Origin: Hofstenia miamia
Taxonomy: Eukaryota; Xenacoelomorpha; Acoela; Hofsteniidae
NCBI GenBank assembly: GCA_900660155.1
Contig: CABFPE010000022.1
Span: forward strand, 138,338 to 202,337
DNA: 64,000 bases
Direction of reading: 5' to 3'
The notes below the pieces were generated by a model. The model worked only from the letters and a program-made list of their open reading frames with translations, did not search any database and had not been told where the DNA came from. A program made the position numbers and the translations under genes. Shown here piece by piece: positions 1 through 9,355 of this stretch. The first letter of the stretch is position 1; every line of letters starts with the position of its first letter.

Positions 1-10
1 AATAGAGGAC

Positions 11-766
11 ATGCTCTACGAAGCCAGTAAACACAAATACTTCACAACACTGGATTTATGCAAGGCCTACTGGCAAGTAAAAATGGAAGAGAGTGACATC
101 GAGAAGACAGCATTTATAATCCCATATGGGCTATTCAAATGGATATATATGGCGTTTGGACTCTGTAACACACCAGCAACCTTTCAGAGGTACATAATGA
201 AGATGTTAAAAAATAAGACACACAGAATGGAGGAAGCAGTCGACGCCTATATAGATGATATCATAGTCACAAGCAACACAGTCCAAGAACATCTGGAAAG
301 ACTGGAAAGAACGTTAGCAATCTTAGAAAATGCGGGACTTCGTATTAATGGGAATAAGTGCAACATTTTCCTTGGGAGAATGATAGAGAAGGGAAGAATA
401 TGCATGAAGGACAACACTAGAGAAATGATCCAAAAGATAGAAAAACTGAACAATAAAAAAGACATACAGAGAATCATGGGATTCTTCAACTATTATGGAA
501 CTTTTATTCTGAATATAGCTGGTAAAATGGCAAAGATGACCAAACTAATGAGGAAATCAGTGCCATTTGTATGGACTTGGCAGGAGCAGGAAGAACTAGA
601 CAACATCAAAGAAGAACTAGCAAAACTGCCCTCCCTCAATACACCAGACTACAACAAGAAATTCATATTGGATTGCGACGTGAGTAAGGTGGCAATTGGA
701 GCAACATTGGGACAGATAATGAATGGAAAGGAGGTACCCAAGCGAGGAAAACTATGGCTCCACTAA
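11..766 (+). pseudogene. pol: Gyp-A reverse transcriptase and start of RNase H
   Basis: The frame is open from before the window edge. It carries the RT palm: an FTTLDLCKAYWQV stretch (first catalytic Asp), then the FGLCNTPATFQRY box, then AYIDDIIV with both catalytic Asp of the YxDD motif present. The connection domain follows (GFFNYYGTFI) and then the RNase H start FILDCDVSKVAIGATLG. The protein leaves frame just after GKEVP because about 20 codons that Gyp-B keeps (FFSRRLKPS region) are missing. RT here looks chemically intact, but the polyprotein is broken downstream. Confidence 0.9.
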
Positions 767-1307
767 GGTGGAAATGATGGCATTAATTGAGAGTATTAAG
801 AAATTTTGACACTTCCTTATCAGCAGAGAATTTAGAGTATGAACAGACAACAGCAGATTGGCCTGGTTAAAGAAGTTCTCTGGGGATAAGTCTGGAATAG
901 TATCATGGTGGATCAAATACCTAAATGAGTTCACATTTACAATTGAACACAGGAAAGGCATGTTGCACAACAACGCGGATTTCTGGACATCATTGCCAGA
1001 ATATCAGAGAGACATAGTGAAAACAGATGGAGAAAAGATTCAATTTCAGTTCCTGCCACACACTGAGTACGAAGGACTGCCAGAGATAAACGTGGACAAG
1101 AAAGGCCAAGCAGTACTGATGAGGGAAGAGATATTTGAACAGGAAATAATAGACAAACAAAGAGATGACATAATCCTCAGTGAAATAATAAAGAAGATCA
1201 GAGAGCCTCAGACAATGCTATCCAAAATAACAGCAAGTTATTACAAATGTTACAAATGGAAGACTAACAAGAATGGACTACTATATGTCGAGGCTGGCAA
1301 CAATTGA
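767..1307 (+). pseudogene. pol: Gyp-A RNase H remainder and tether to integrase
   Basis: From 754 another frame resumes with ENYGSTKVEMMALIES, the normal RNase H continuation, then meets stops near 809 and 841. From 858 it reads WLKKFSGDKSGIVSWWIKYL and NNADFWTSLP, matching Gyp-B and the usual gypsy 'H-x-x-G...NxxADxLSR' tail of RNase H, with the final Asp present. It runs to a stop at 1305, a few bases before the integrase frame. Function would be degradation of the RNA strand of the RNA:DNA hybrid; this copy is a pseudogene. Confidence 0.8.
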
Positions 1308-1310
1308 ATC

Positions 1311-2396
1311 GTGATCCCCAATTACTTTAAGAGAGAACTAATACGGAAAATACAAGAGAAAGGCCATTTGGGAATCACACAGATGGAGAAAACATTCAAT
1401 GCAAGATTCATAACAACAGCAGTAAGGAAGGTAATCGAGGATATTATTAATAAATGCACAACATGCCTCCTCAATAATAAACAACACTTTCTGACAAAAA
1501 GAGCGCCACTAGAAAAAATCATTGCAACTCAACCTAACACAATTGTCCACATAGTTCTAGAGATGCTAACTGAGGATGCAGAAGGCTACCAATATTTACT
1601 AGTGATGGTGGATAACTTTACCAAGTATGTGAGAATGGTCCCAATGAGGAATACAATGGCAGAAACCACAGCAGAACTAGTCTTAAAAGAATGGATACTG
1701 CAACTAGGAACAATGGAAATGATCATAACAAATAAGGGGCCCCAATTCAAGATTGGACTTTTTCAGGAAATGGCAAAGATCCTGGAAATTGCAAGTGAAC
1801 AAACAACCACGTACTATCCACAGGCCAACAGAGCAGTGGAGCAGCTCAATCAAACATTGATCAAGCTAATCAGAGTAGTGATGACAAGGATAGGAGGAAG
1901 CAGATGGAGAGAGGTCATTGAAATGATTGAATATTATTATAATACCTTGGTGCATGCAATGACTGGAGTCTCACCATTTAAGGCCATGTTCAGAAGAGAA
2001 GCAGCGACCCCACTTTCAATGCAGTATACCAACTACAGTGGAAAGTTGGACAACGCATACATACAACAACTAAAAAACCAGAGAACAGAGATTCACAAAA
2101 CAATGTGCCACAATATAAAAAAATCAGCAGTGAGACAGCAATGCAATTACAATAAAAAAATCTACGGTCATGCACATAAAGTAGGGGATAAAGTATACAT
2201 GTTCACACTGATTAAACTCACAGATACTAACCAAGTCCAGAAGTTGAAAACAATATGGTCCGGCCCTCACATGATAACACAAACATTACCTAACAATGAA
2301 TATATGCTAGACAATAATAGACTATTACATTTTCAAAACTTGAAGAGAGCAACAGCAGACATCGAAGAGATGAAGATAGACAAGAGCGCTGACTAG
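1311..2396 (+). pseudogene. pol: Gyp-A integrase, first copy
   Basis: Starts with the zinc-binding region (GHLGITQMEKTF and CTTC, the HHCC module), then the catalytic core and the C-terminal domain that ends near MITQTLPNNEYML. Compared with Gyp-B, which has VHVDLE, SDRGVQF and GAVEKLNR, the first catalytic Asp is replaced (VHIVLEML) and the second is Asn (TNKGPQF); only the Glu in RAVEQLN remains. Strand transfer would therefore be dead. The frame ends early at DKSAD because an 884-bp tandem duplication begins at 2393. Confidence 0.88.
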
Positions 2397-3276
2397 AAAA
2401 AATCATTGCAACTCAACCTAACACAATTGTCCACATAGTTCTAGAGATGCTAACTGAGGATGCAGAAGGCTACCAATATTTACTAGTGATGGTGGATAAC
2501 TTTACCAAGTATGTGAGAATGGTCCCAATGAGGAATACAATGGCAGAAACCACAGCAGAACTAGTCTTAAAAGAATGGATACTGCAACTAGGAACAATGG
2601 AAACAATCATAACAGATAAGGGGCCCCAATTAGAGAGTGGACTTTTTCAGGAAATGGTGAAACTCCTGGAAATTGCAAGTGAACAAACAACCGCGTACTA
2701 TCCACAGGCCAACAGAGCAGTGGAGCAGCTCAATCGAACATTGATCAAGCTAATCAGAATGGTGATGACAAGGATAGAAGGAAGCAGATGGTGAGAGGTC
2801 ATCGAAATGATTGAATATTATTATAATACCTTGGTGCATGCAATGACTGGAGTCTCACCATTTAAGGCCATGTTCAGAAGAGAAGCAGCGACCCCACTTT
2901 CAATGCAGTATACCAACTACAGTGGAAAGTTGGACAACGCATACATACAACAACTAAAAAACCAGAGAACAGAGATTCACAAAACAATGTGCCACAATAT
3001 AAAAAAATCAGCAGTGAGACAGCAATGCAATTACAATAAAAAAATCTACGGTCATGCACATAAAGTAGGGGATAAAGTATACATGTTCACACTGATTAAA
3101 CTCACAGATACTAACCAAGTCCAGAAGTTGAAAACAATATGGTCCGGCCCTCACATGATAACACAAACATTACTGAACAATGAATATATGTTAGACAACA
3201 ATAGACTATTACATTTTCAAAACTTGAAGAGAGCAACAGCAGACATCGAAGAGATGAAGATAGACAAGAATGCTGA
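2393..3276 (+). repeat. Tandem duplication (884 bp) of integrase segment 1509-2392
   Basis: The sequence beginning ctagaaaaaatcattgcaac occurs at 1509 and again at 2393, and the two units then align at a constant offset of 884 bases to about 3276. The last ~450 bp are nearly identical, while the first ~430 bp hold many more differences, including changes at catalytic codons. Confidence 0.9.
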
Positions 3277-3292
3277 ATTCAAAATATGCTGA
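2447..3292 (+). pseudogene. pol: Gyp-A integrase core, second (duplicated) copy
   Basis: Second copy of the integrase core and C-terminal domain. Its second catalytic Asp is intact (TDKGPQLESG), unlike the first copy, and the Glu region RAVEQLNRTL is present; the first Asp position is again changed (VHIVLEML). A TGA at 2792 splits it. Downstream it continues into KNAEFKIC, in register with the pol tail seen in Gyp-B (LDKNAQFKLI), so this copy holds the original junction with the tail. Confidence 0.85.
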
Positions 3293-3296
3293 ATTA

Positions 3297-3628
3297 ATGG
3301 CAATGAAATTTTATACAATATGTATGACTTAGATAGCCTACATGAAGAAGAATTCGATGATGAATATACAGCAGACATCAGAGATGATGACTCAAGCCAA
3401 AGAGTGCTGCCCCAGAGGACAGCAAGAAATAAACCTATATATGACCCTGAAATATGGGATATAAATTTACTAACTGCATTTAGGAAACAAGAGGAAAATG
3501 ATGCATCCCCCAATGAAGAAGAGAGTACGCAGAAACCAACAACCAGAGGAGCTCTCAGCCACAAACAGGAGAAGGAGAGTTTGAAGAAGTTCTCAAACTG
3601 GATGTTGATTCAAGAGCAGAAGGGATGA
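3297..3628 (+). pseudogene. Gyp-A pol C-terminal tail
   Basis: Acidic segment beginning MYDLDSLHEEEFDDEY and containing QRVLPQRTARNK and YDPEIWD. The same tail follows integrase in Gyp-B (MDELDSVAEKEFQEEY, KRVMPQRAVKNK, YDPEMGN), so it is a conserved end of the polyprotein and not random sequence. Function unknown; it is hydrophilic with no membrane segment. Confidence 0.7.
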
Positions 3629-3969
3629 GGACGAAGAACCGATGAACAGATGATGTAGAGTGAGAAGGCGTCCAAGTAGTCCCCAAGGCTGATTCAAGGG
3701 CAGGGAGACCAATGGACAAGAAGCCTCTCCAGCCAGAGATCTGCACTGCTGATTCAAGGGCACGCAGAAAACTGGTGCTCAGCAGAACTTTCCCTCCCAA
3801 AGTCCACAACACTGATTCAAGGGTGGTGAGACACAAGGAGTTGCAGGGGAAGGTGTAAGTGGTGGAAGAACCGTGGAGATACAGAAGCAATTCAAGGCTG
3901 ATGTTATCTCATCTGGAACCACAACTGGTCAAGTGCTGGTAGAAGTAACTGTGAGCTGATTCAAGGGCA
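3604..3969 (+). repeat. Array of six spaced GATTCAAGGGCA-like motifs
   Basis: Copies start at 3604 (gttgattcaagagca), 3688, 3748, 3811 (actgattcaagggtg), 3887 (gcaattcaaggctg) and 3955; the three at 3688, 3748 and 3955 are the same 15 bases gctgattcaagggca. Spacing is 60-84 bp and the spacers do not resemble each other. Gyp-B has a matching array at the same place between pol and ORF3. Confidence 0.75.
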
Positions 3970-3988
3970 AATCAGTAGAAACTATCAG

Positions 3989-6900
3989 CACAGATTCACA
4001 GCCCATGGACTGTGAACCCAAGCACCAGCAGATTACCATTACGGATGACCCAGCAACATGCCTCCTCAGAAACTACTTTGGAAAGAATGGTACGATCAAA
4101 AGAGAGAGAAAAACGGATGTCTAAAATCATCGAAGATGTGTTATAATGCATTCGCAAAGCTATCCCCAGAAACAAAGGCACATATATGGAAAATCGCAAG
4201 AACCAAAGGGAAGAATTTACTGATAGTGCTTGATGCAAACAATAGACCTAAAGTAAATGTGATTATAAGCTATCCCCAAGAAATGAACAAAACACTAGAG
4301 AGGCCATACATGTGAAGCACAGTACACATTGTATTTGACGATGAGTTCACACTGGATACAATGCAAGTTATAATGGCATACAAAGATAAAATAGCTGAAA
4401 TACCAGAAATAAACATTGATGAAGAAAACCTCACAATCATACACATACTAAAACAAAAAGAGTATACAAAAAATTTAGAAAAGAAAATGGATGAAACAAC
4501 AAGAATGGCGAGAGTACAAAAGGTCAGGATAGTAATTATCACAATTATCAACAGTCAAAGACACCCCTGAGCATTTAAGAGAAACATGCATGACAGCCAA
4601 AAACATCTTCCCATGGACCAGAACACCAAAAACTACGACAATCCCAGAATTAATACGCTTCAATCTGCAGATAGACTACTGGGAACAAATTTATAGAATT
4701 ATGGTAGAACCATGCATTGCAATCGATCTCTACAGACAGATGAAAACAATCGAACTAACGTCAGGTACAGATGGAATAGAAAAGGCCAACACACTATTCA
4801 TAAAGTGCAGCTTAACACAAAGACAAGAGCATCTCCAACAAATTCAGACAATATGGAGAAATATGAAACTACAACAAAAAGTAGAGGAAGGTTGGCCAGA
4901 GATAAAAATCAAAGCACAGTCACGGAAATTTCATAAGTTGGTGGAAATGGTACTAACAGAGGTAAATAAAGCCTACAAACTGAACATGAAAAAAGATTTT
5001 AAACAGTTAGTATTTGAGGAAAAGAACGCACCAGAGATACATTATAGAACAATGGCATGGATACTGGAAATTTTCACCACTGAAGAAACAGTACTGAAAC
5101 TCCCAATCTCGCGACATACCCAGCACAAGTTAGCAAAAGAAAAGAAGTTCAAGATAGCAATAGCCCCAATAAATACACAGACCAAAAATTGGCTACTGAA
5201 AGGTCACACAGGAAAGCTGGAGTCACCAAATAGAGTAGAAAAGCCAGTACAGACAATAGAGAAGATACTTAGTCAAATAATAATGAATGAAAATCTGATG
5301 GGGAAAATGTCAGTGATAAGCATTGCTAACAAAACAGATATATGCCCTAGTGAAATCACCATATTTGATGAGCCGATGAAAAAATACATGTGGGGTGCAA
5401 CATCTGAAACATGGATGAAACAACTGGAGCACCAACCATGGCTGACAACAAGGAAAATAATCAAATGAAAATTAGTGAGCACAGCCAAGATCAGGAAAAC
5501 GTTAGGACAGGAAAACGTGCGAGAGACCCTCAACCGCGAAATGGAACACTATGAAAGGGACAGCCTGTGGTGCATATTCACAAAAATCATACAAAGTGCA
5601 GAAATGATGAAATGAGGGGGCATAACAGAACCAGTTGAAGTCTGTGAGATGGTCACGAAATCACAAGCAGAAATGATAGAGGAAGAACAATTGTTAACAT
5701 CATCAAGATTACTATTATCTCTGAAAATGCAGCAAACAGTCGACAGAATAAACATCGAGAAATGGGGAGACATCAGCCCAGCAAGGACAATAGAGTGGAT
5801 AGATACTGATGACGAACAGTTCCTAGTTGAAATCAAAGTCACAAGGGAAGCTAAGGAAATCAAGGAGACAAACTTCCAGAACATCAGAGAACAGCAAATG
5901 GTGGTGACGATGAAGCTTATGTTTACGTGAACATAATTAGAAGAGCTATTAAAGCCTTACAACCAATTAGCCGTAGATGTTGAATGCATTACAGCAAGAA
6001 TAGACATCAAAGAAGAAATACGACTAAAATTAAGCTGGAGGGGATTAACGCAAGCATTTTGGAACACCATTCAGGAAGCCAAAATGAATTACCCCACCAT
6101 GATAGGCCTAGCTAGGGCACCAACAATGGAAGACCCGTATCCACATATAGAGAGACAAATAGAAACGAAAATCTCAATCTGCACACCCCCGGAAACTATT
6201 GCAATACCAATGGTCCTCCCATGATGGAGACTACCAAAAGAGGTGAAAGTAGCGAAAACTTTTCTCCATGAGCACAAATCATATGTAAATACACAAATAA
6301 AAGCAAAAGCTATGATAGAACAAGATGACTACAAAAGATCGAAAGAGATACTGCTAAGAAATGATAACAGAGAGAGGGTCTACATCAAAGGCACAATAAC
6401 GCCTGATCAGCTCTATACACAAGGGAGACCCATCAATGTACATTTACAAGATCTCAGAAAAGAGATAGAAGAACGTAACCCAAGAGCCATAATGCTTTTC
6501 TCTGGAGTAAACGATATTGTTTGGACAAACATCTGGGAAAGGAAGCACCGCTACTATGATGTTACAAAGAGAGTAGAAATTGTCACAATGATGTGGATCA
6601 ATAAGAACGATCCTAACAACAGTAACGATCCAATGGTACAAGGGGTAATGTCCTGGTTACCAACGCTTGCACAGGGGACGCTCCGAATGGGAGAAGTCCC
6701 AAAAGTAGGGGAATAAATTACAGTATGACTAGAACTAGAATCCACTAGACTTTAGAGAACAAAACAACAATTTCCAGAACTGACAAAGGGAGTACTCACA
6801 GAAGAAGAAGTAAGAGATAACATCAGTTTCTTTTACAAGGACGTGGCAAATACCCGGAGTCTCAGAAAAGTATTCATGTTTTTCTATCCCAACAATCAGA

Positions 6901-7250
6901 TAAGAGAAGACCTGGCCCACACAAGCAGGGCTGATGCACAAGTGACATTGATGATAGGCATCAAGGGAATACAGCTGTACCATAAGTATTACGAAATATT
7001 TTCACAGAAGATAAATGAACTACGAGAGATTACACTGATAGCAGAGGATATTTGAGAGATGCAATTTTTGAAGTACGCTAATATAGTAACAACGGAAAGA
7101 GAAGCAGTCCTTAAGATGACCAAACAAACTGAATTTGAGAAAATCTCGTGGGCTGATCAACAGGCTGAGTCGATAATTCGAAAGGCGGACGCCTTGGTGC
7201 ATGAAGAACGAGCTGTGCTGAAAATAATGCAAGCTGAGGAGAGCATGTAG
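3989..7250 (+). pseudogene. Gyp-A third ORF (ORF3), large, non-envelope, decayed
   Basis: From 4590 to 7250 a single frame reads as plausible protein for ~887 codons, broken by about nine stops (near 5466, 5613, 5928, 5934, 6222, 6714, 6726, 6753, 7053). A further start region lies at 4058-4570 in a second frame (CYNAFAKLSPETK). The product is hydrophilic and Lys/Glu-rich, with no signal peptide, transmembrane helix or fusion peptide, so it does not look like an envelope. Segments ANKTDICPSEI, KKYMWGA, QPWLTTRKIIK and AESIIRKADALVHEERAVL have clear counterparts in Gyp-B. I recognise no catalytic domain; GVNDI near 6510 recalls an SGNH block but nothing else supports that. Function unknown. 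Confidence 0.7.
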
Positions 7251-7522
7251 CATCATCCACACAAATCCTAAATAAGCTGCAAAACGTCGAGCAGAGGGGA
7301 TTAAAGTCGAAGAAGAATGATTAAAATTTATTGTAATCAAATCAATTTGAATTATTTAAGATTTATTTGTATTATGCAACTAAGAAACAAAATGTGTCAG
7401 AAAAGAGATATTTGTATCTGTCGATAAAAATACTTTTTGACTAAATGATACTTTCATTATTTTCAGCCGCCATCTTGGCAGAAGTTCAAATTTGAATCAA
7501 CAGGTACTTCTTTTGGAAATAC

Positions 7523-7530
7523 TATAAATA
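7523..7530 (+). promoter_or_regulatory. TATA box TATAAATA in first LTR-like unit
   Basis: TATAAATA in the context gaaatactataaatagattg. A plausible retrotransposon core promoter. Confidence 0.45.
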
Positions 7531-8175
7531 GATTGAAAACCATTGTAAGAGTTTGATAAAGAATTTTACTTGGAATTCTTATTTTGTTTCATATTAATGG
7601 TTTGATTATTTAATATGATGTCGAGCTAATTGAGCAGTGTTTAGTAGTGGTCTGGATACATCACAGGGAACAATTCTAGGGTCTCTGTGCCAGATCATGA
7701 AAGTGCACATAGGTTAGGTATAGGGGTTTTCTCTCGATTAGCTGACTAGCATTTCATTGTTACATGTACTGAAATAATCAATTGCCATTAAACAGTTGGA
7801 TGACCAAAACCTAGTAATTATCTTAATATTATTTTAGATCCAAATTAATGACCTATAATCGACCGATAAAGTGACTGTACATGTAGTAAATTATAAATGT
7901 AGGTTAGGAAGTTGTTCGAACTAAATAAGCTGCAAAACGTCGAGCAGAGGGGATTAAAGTCGAAGAAGAATGATTAAAATTTATTGTAATCAAATCAATT
8001 TGAATTATTTAAGATTTATTTGTATTATGCAACTAAGAAACAAAATGTGTCAGAAAAGAGATATTTGTATCTGTCGATAAAAATACTTTTTGACTAAATG
8101 ATACTTTCTTTATTTTCAGCCGCCATCTTGGCAGAAGTTCAAATTTGAATTGACAGGTACTTCTTTTGGAATTAC

Positions 8176-8183
8176 TATAAATA
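8176..8183 (+). promoter_or_regulatory. TATA box TATAAATA in second LTR-like unit
   Basis: Same motif and context as at 7523, exactly 653 bases downstream, so the putative promoter is doubled. Confidence 0.45.
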
Positions 8184-8572
8184 GATTGAAACCATTGTAA
8201 GAGTTTGATAAAGAATTTTACTTGGAATTCTTATTTTGTTTCATATTAACAGTTTGATTATTTAATATGATGTCGAGCTAATCGAGCAGTGTTTAGTAGT
8301 GGTCTGGATACATCACAGGGAACAATTCTAGGGTCTCTGTGCCAGATCATGAAAGTGCACATAGGTTAGGTATAGGGGTTTTCTCTCGATTAGCTGACTA
8401 GCATTTCATTGTTACATGTACCGAAATAATCAATTGCCATTAAACAGTTGGATGACCAAAACCTAGTAATTATCTTAATATTATTTTAGATCCAAATTAA
8501 TGACCTATAATCGACCAATAAAGCGACCGTATATGTGGTAAATTATAAATGTAGGTTAGGAAGTTGTTCGAA

Positions 8573-9077
8573 CTAAATATATTTAAACAAGCCAATATAT
8601 TTCTGGTAATGGCTACATGTAATAATTAATGAACAACTAGTAACAAGTGAGGTTGCGAATAGATATAACACTTTCACAAAATAGAGCTTAAGTCGAGTTG
8701 TGTCGTGCCTTGAGTATGCACTGAGCTAAAGTAGGGTACACATAAACTGTATCGATTGAGCTGAGAAGTGGCACTCAACTATCGGATGGAATAGTGGAAC
8801 TGGATGTGGAGATCCGCTTTGGGCAGATGCCCATTAGAAGATCACAACAGACATTACTGCATGGCTTCCTCACCTAAATAGTGAATAGTTAATTCCAGTT
8901 ATATAAATTATCGGAAGTGACAGTCAAGCAGTATGTAACAAGTAAATCCTTACCCGCAATAACACAGCTAACGTTATACAGTAACAGTAGATAAACAGTG
9001 ATAATGCCTGGTAGAGGATGTTACAATATTCTGCAGTTTACAAAACCTGAAATAGTGTGTGAATGAAGCCTTTTAAG
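8573..9077. other. Non-coding, probably the rest of the Gyp-A LTR
   Basis: No reading frame and no recognised repeat. It lies between the tandem unit and the first sequence that belongs to gene copy 1, so it is most simply the remaining LTR (Gyp-B has a 1277-bp LTR). No clear LTR end could be set. Confidence 0.35.
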
Positions 9078-9106
9078 AAAGTTGGAAACATAGGGTGTCT
9101 GAAAAT
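9078..9106. repeat. 29-bp perfect inverted copy of 10995-11023
   Basis: The 29 bases starting aaagttggaaacataggg are the exact reverse complement of 10995-11023, which lies in the intron of gene copy 1 (a paralogous sequence is at ~61040 in copy 3). It sits at the edge where retroelement sequence meets the broken gene. Confidence 0.8.
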
Positions 9107-9163
9107 TCACTCTTCCAGAAAATAATCGATAAATTCAGTGTGCGCATTAAATTCTATATCAAA

Positions 9164-9187
9164 TCTATATATATATATATATATATT
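9164..9187. repeat. TA microsatellite at gene copy 1 breakpoint
   Basis: Run of TA dinucleotides directly abutting the truncated SH2 exon of copy 1. Confidence 0.9.
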
Positions 9188-9221
9188 ATGATTTCTTATA
9201 AAACCAAGGGTGTCTGGATAT
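9188..9221 (-). pseudogene. Copy 1 exon, start of SH2 domain, broken
   Basis: Acceptor ttttttag then ISRHPWFYKKS as in copy 3; sequence diverges at 9188 into a TA repeat, losing the last ~13 codons and the splice donor. Confidence 0.75.
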
Positions 9222-9262
9222 CTAAAAAATGTTTATACACAACCAACAATTATAATACTCAC

Positions 9263-9355
9263 AAAACTGCTCTTATCTTGATCCCCATTTGATTTGTCAG
9301 AAGCATTGCAATCACATTCTTTGTCATAGTCATCAGGAGCATCATATGTAGCAAA
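9263..9355 (-). pseudogene. Copy 1 short tyrosine exon
   Basis: Exon of 93 nt with acceptor ttttag and donor gtgagt, both intact. It reads TYDAPDDYDKECDCN, the counterpart of VYNVPDDDDEECTYL in copy 3; the first YxxP motif is kept, the second tyrosine is changed to Cys. Confidence 0.75.

Larger units (their letters stand above)
1..7267 (+). mobile_element. Ty3/gypsy retrotransposon Gyp-A, internal region (5' end outside window)
   Basis: Order along the plus strand is reverse transcriptase, RNase H, integrase, pol tail, a spaced motif array and a long third ORF, which is Ty3/gypsy order plus an extra ORF. Gag and protease would lie before base 1. The element is dead: stops and frameshifts occur in every domain and part of integrase is tandemly doubled. 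Gyp-B (33348-41473, minus) is a relative: RT, RNase H, integrase, pol tail and ORF3 align piece by piece. Confidence 0.9.
7268..8572 (+). repeat. Two tandem copies of a ~653-bp unit, probable Gyp-A 3' LTR region
   Basis: Units 7268-7920 and 7921-8572 both begin ctaaataagctgcaaaacg and align to the end with few changes. Each starts with a purine-rich stretch (gagcagaggggattaaag, then cgaagaagaa) followed by TGATTAAAATTTATTG, which fits a polypurine tract and LTR start. Each carries a TATA box. I could not find the 5' partner because it lies outside the window, so the LTR call is by position and content. Confidence 0.65.

Noticed and set aside
1990-2175. Minus-strand frames over pol domains (same peptide at 1990-2175 and 2874-3059)
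   Set aside because: They are shadows of the integrase frame, repeated because the segment is duplicated.
4590-5468. Envelope gene call for the Gyp-A third ORF
   Set aside because: No signal peptide, transmembrane helix, furin site or fusion-peptide-like segment; the frame is uniformly hydrophilic.
6243-6716. SGNH hydrolase in Gyp-A ORF3 based on FSGVNDI
   Set aside because: Only one of the four blocks is present; no GDS or DxxH block in register.
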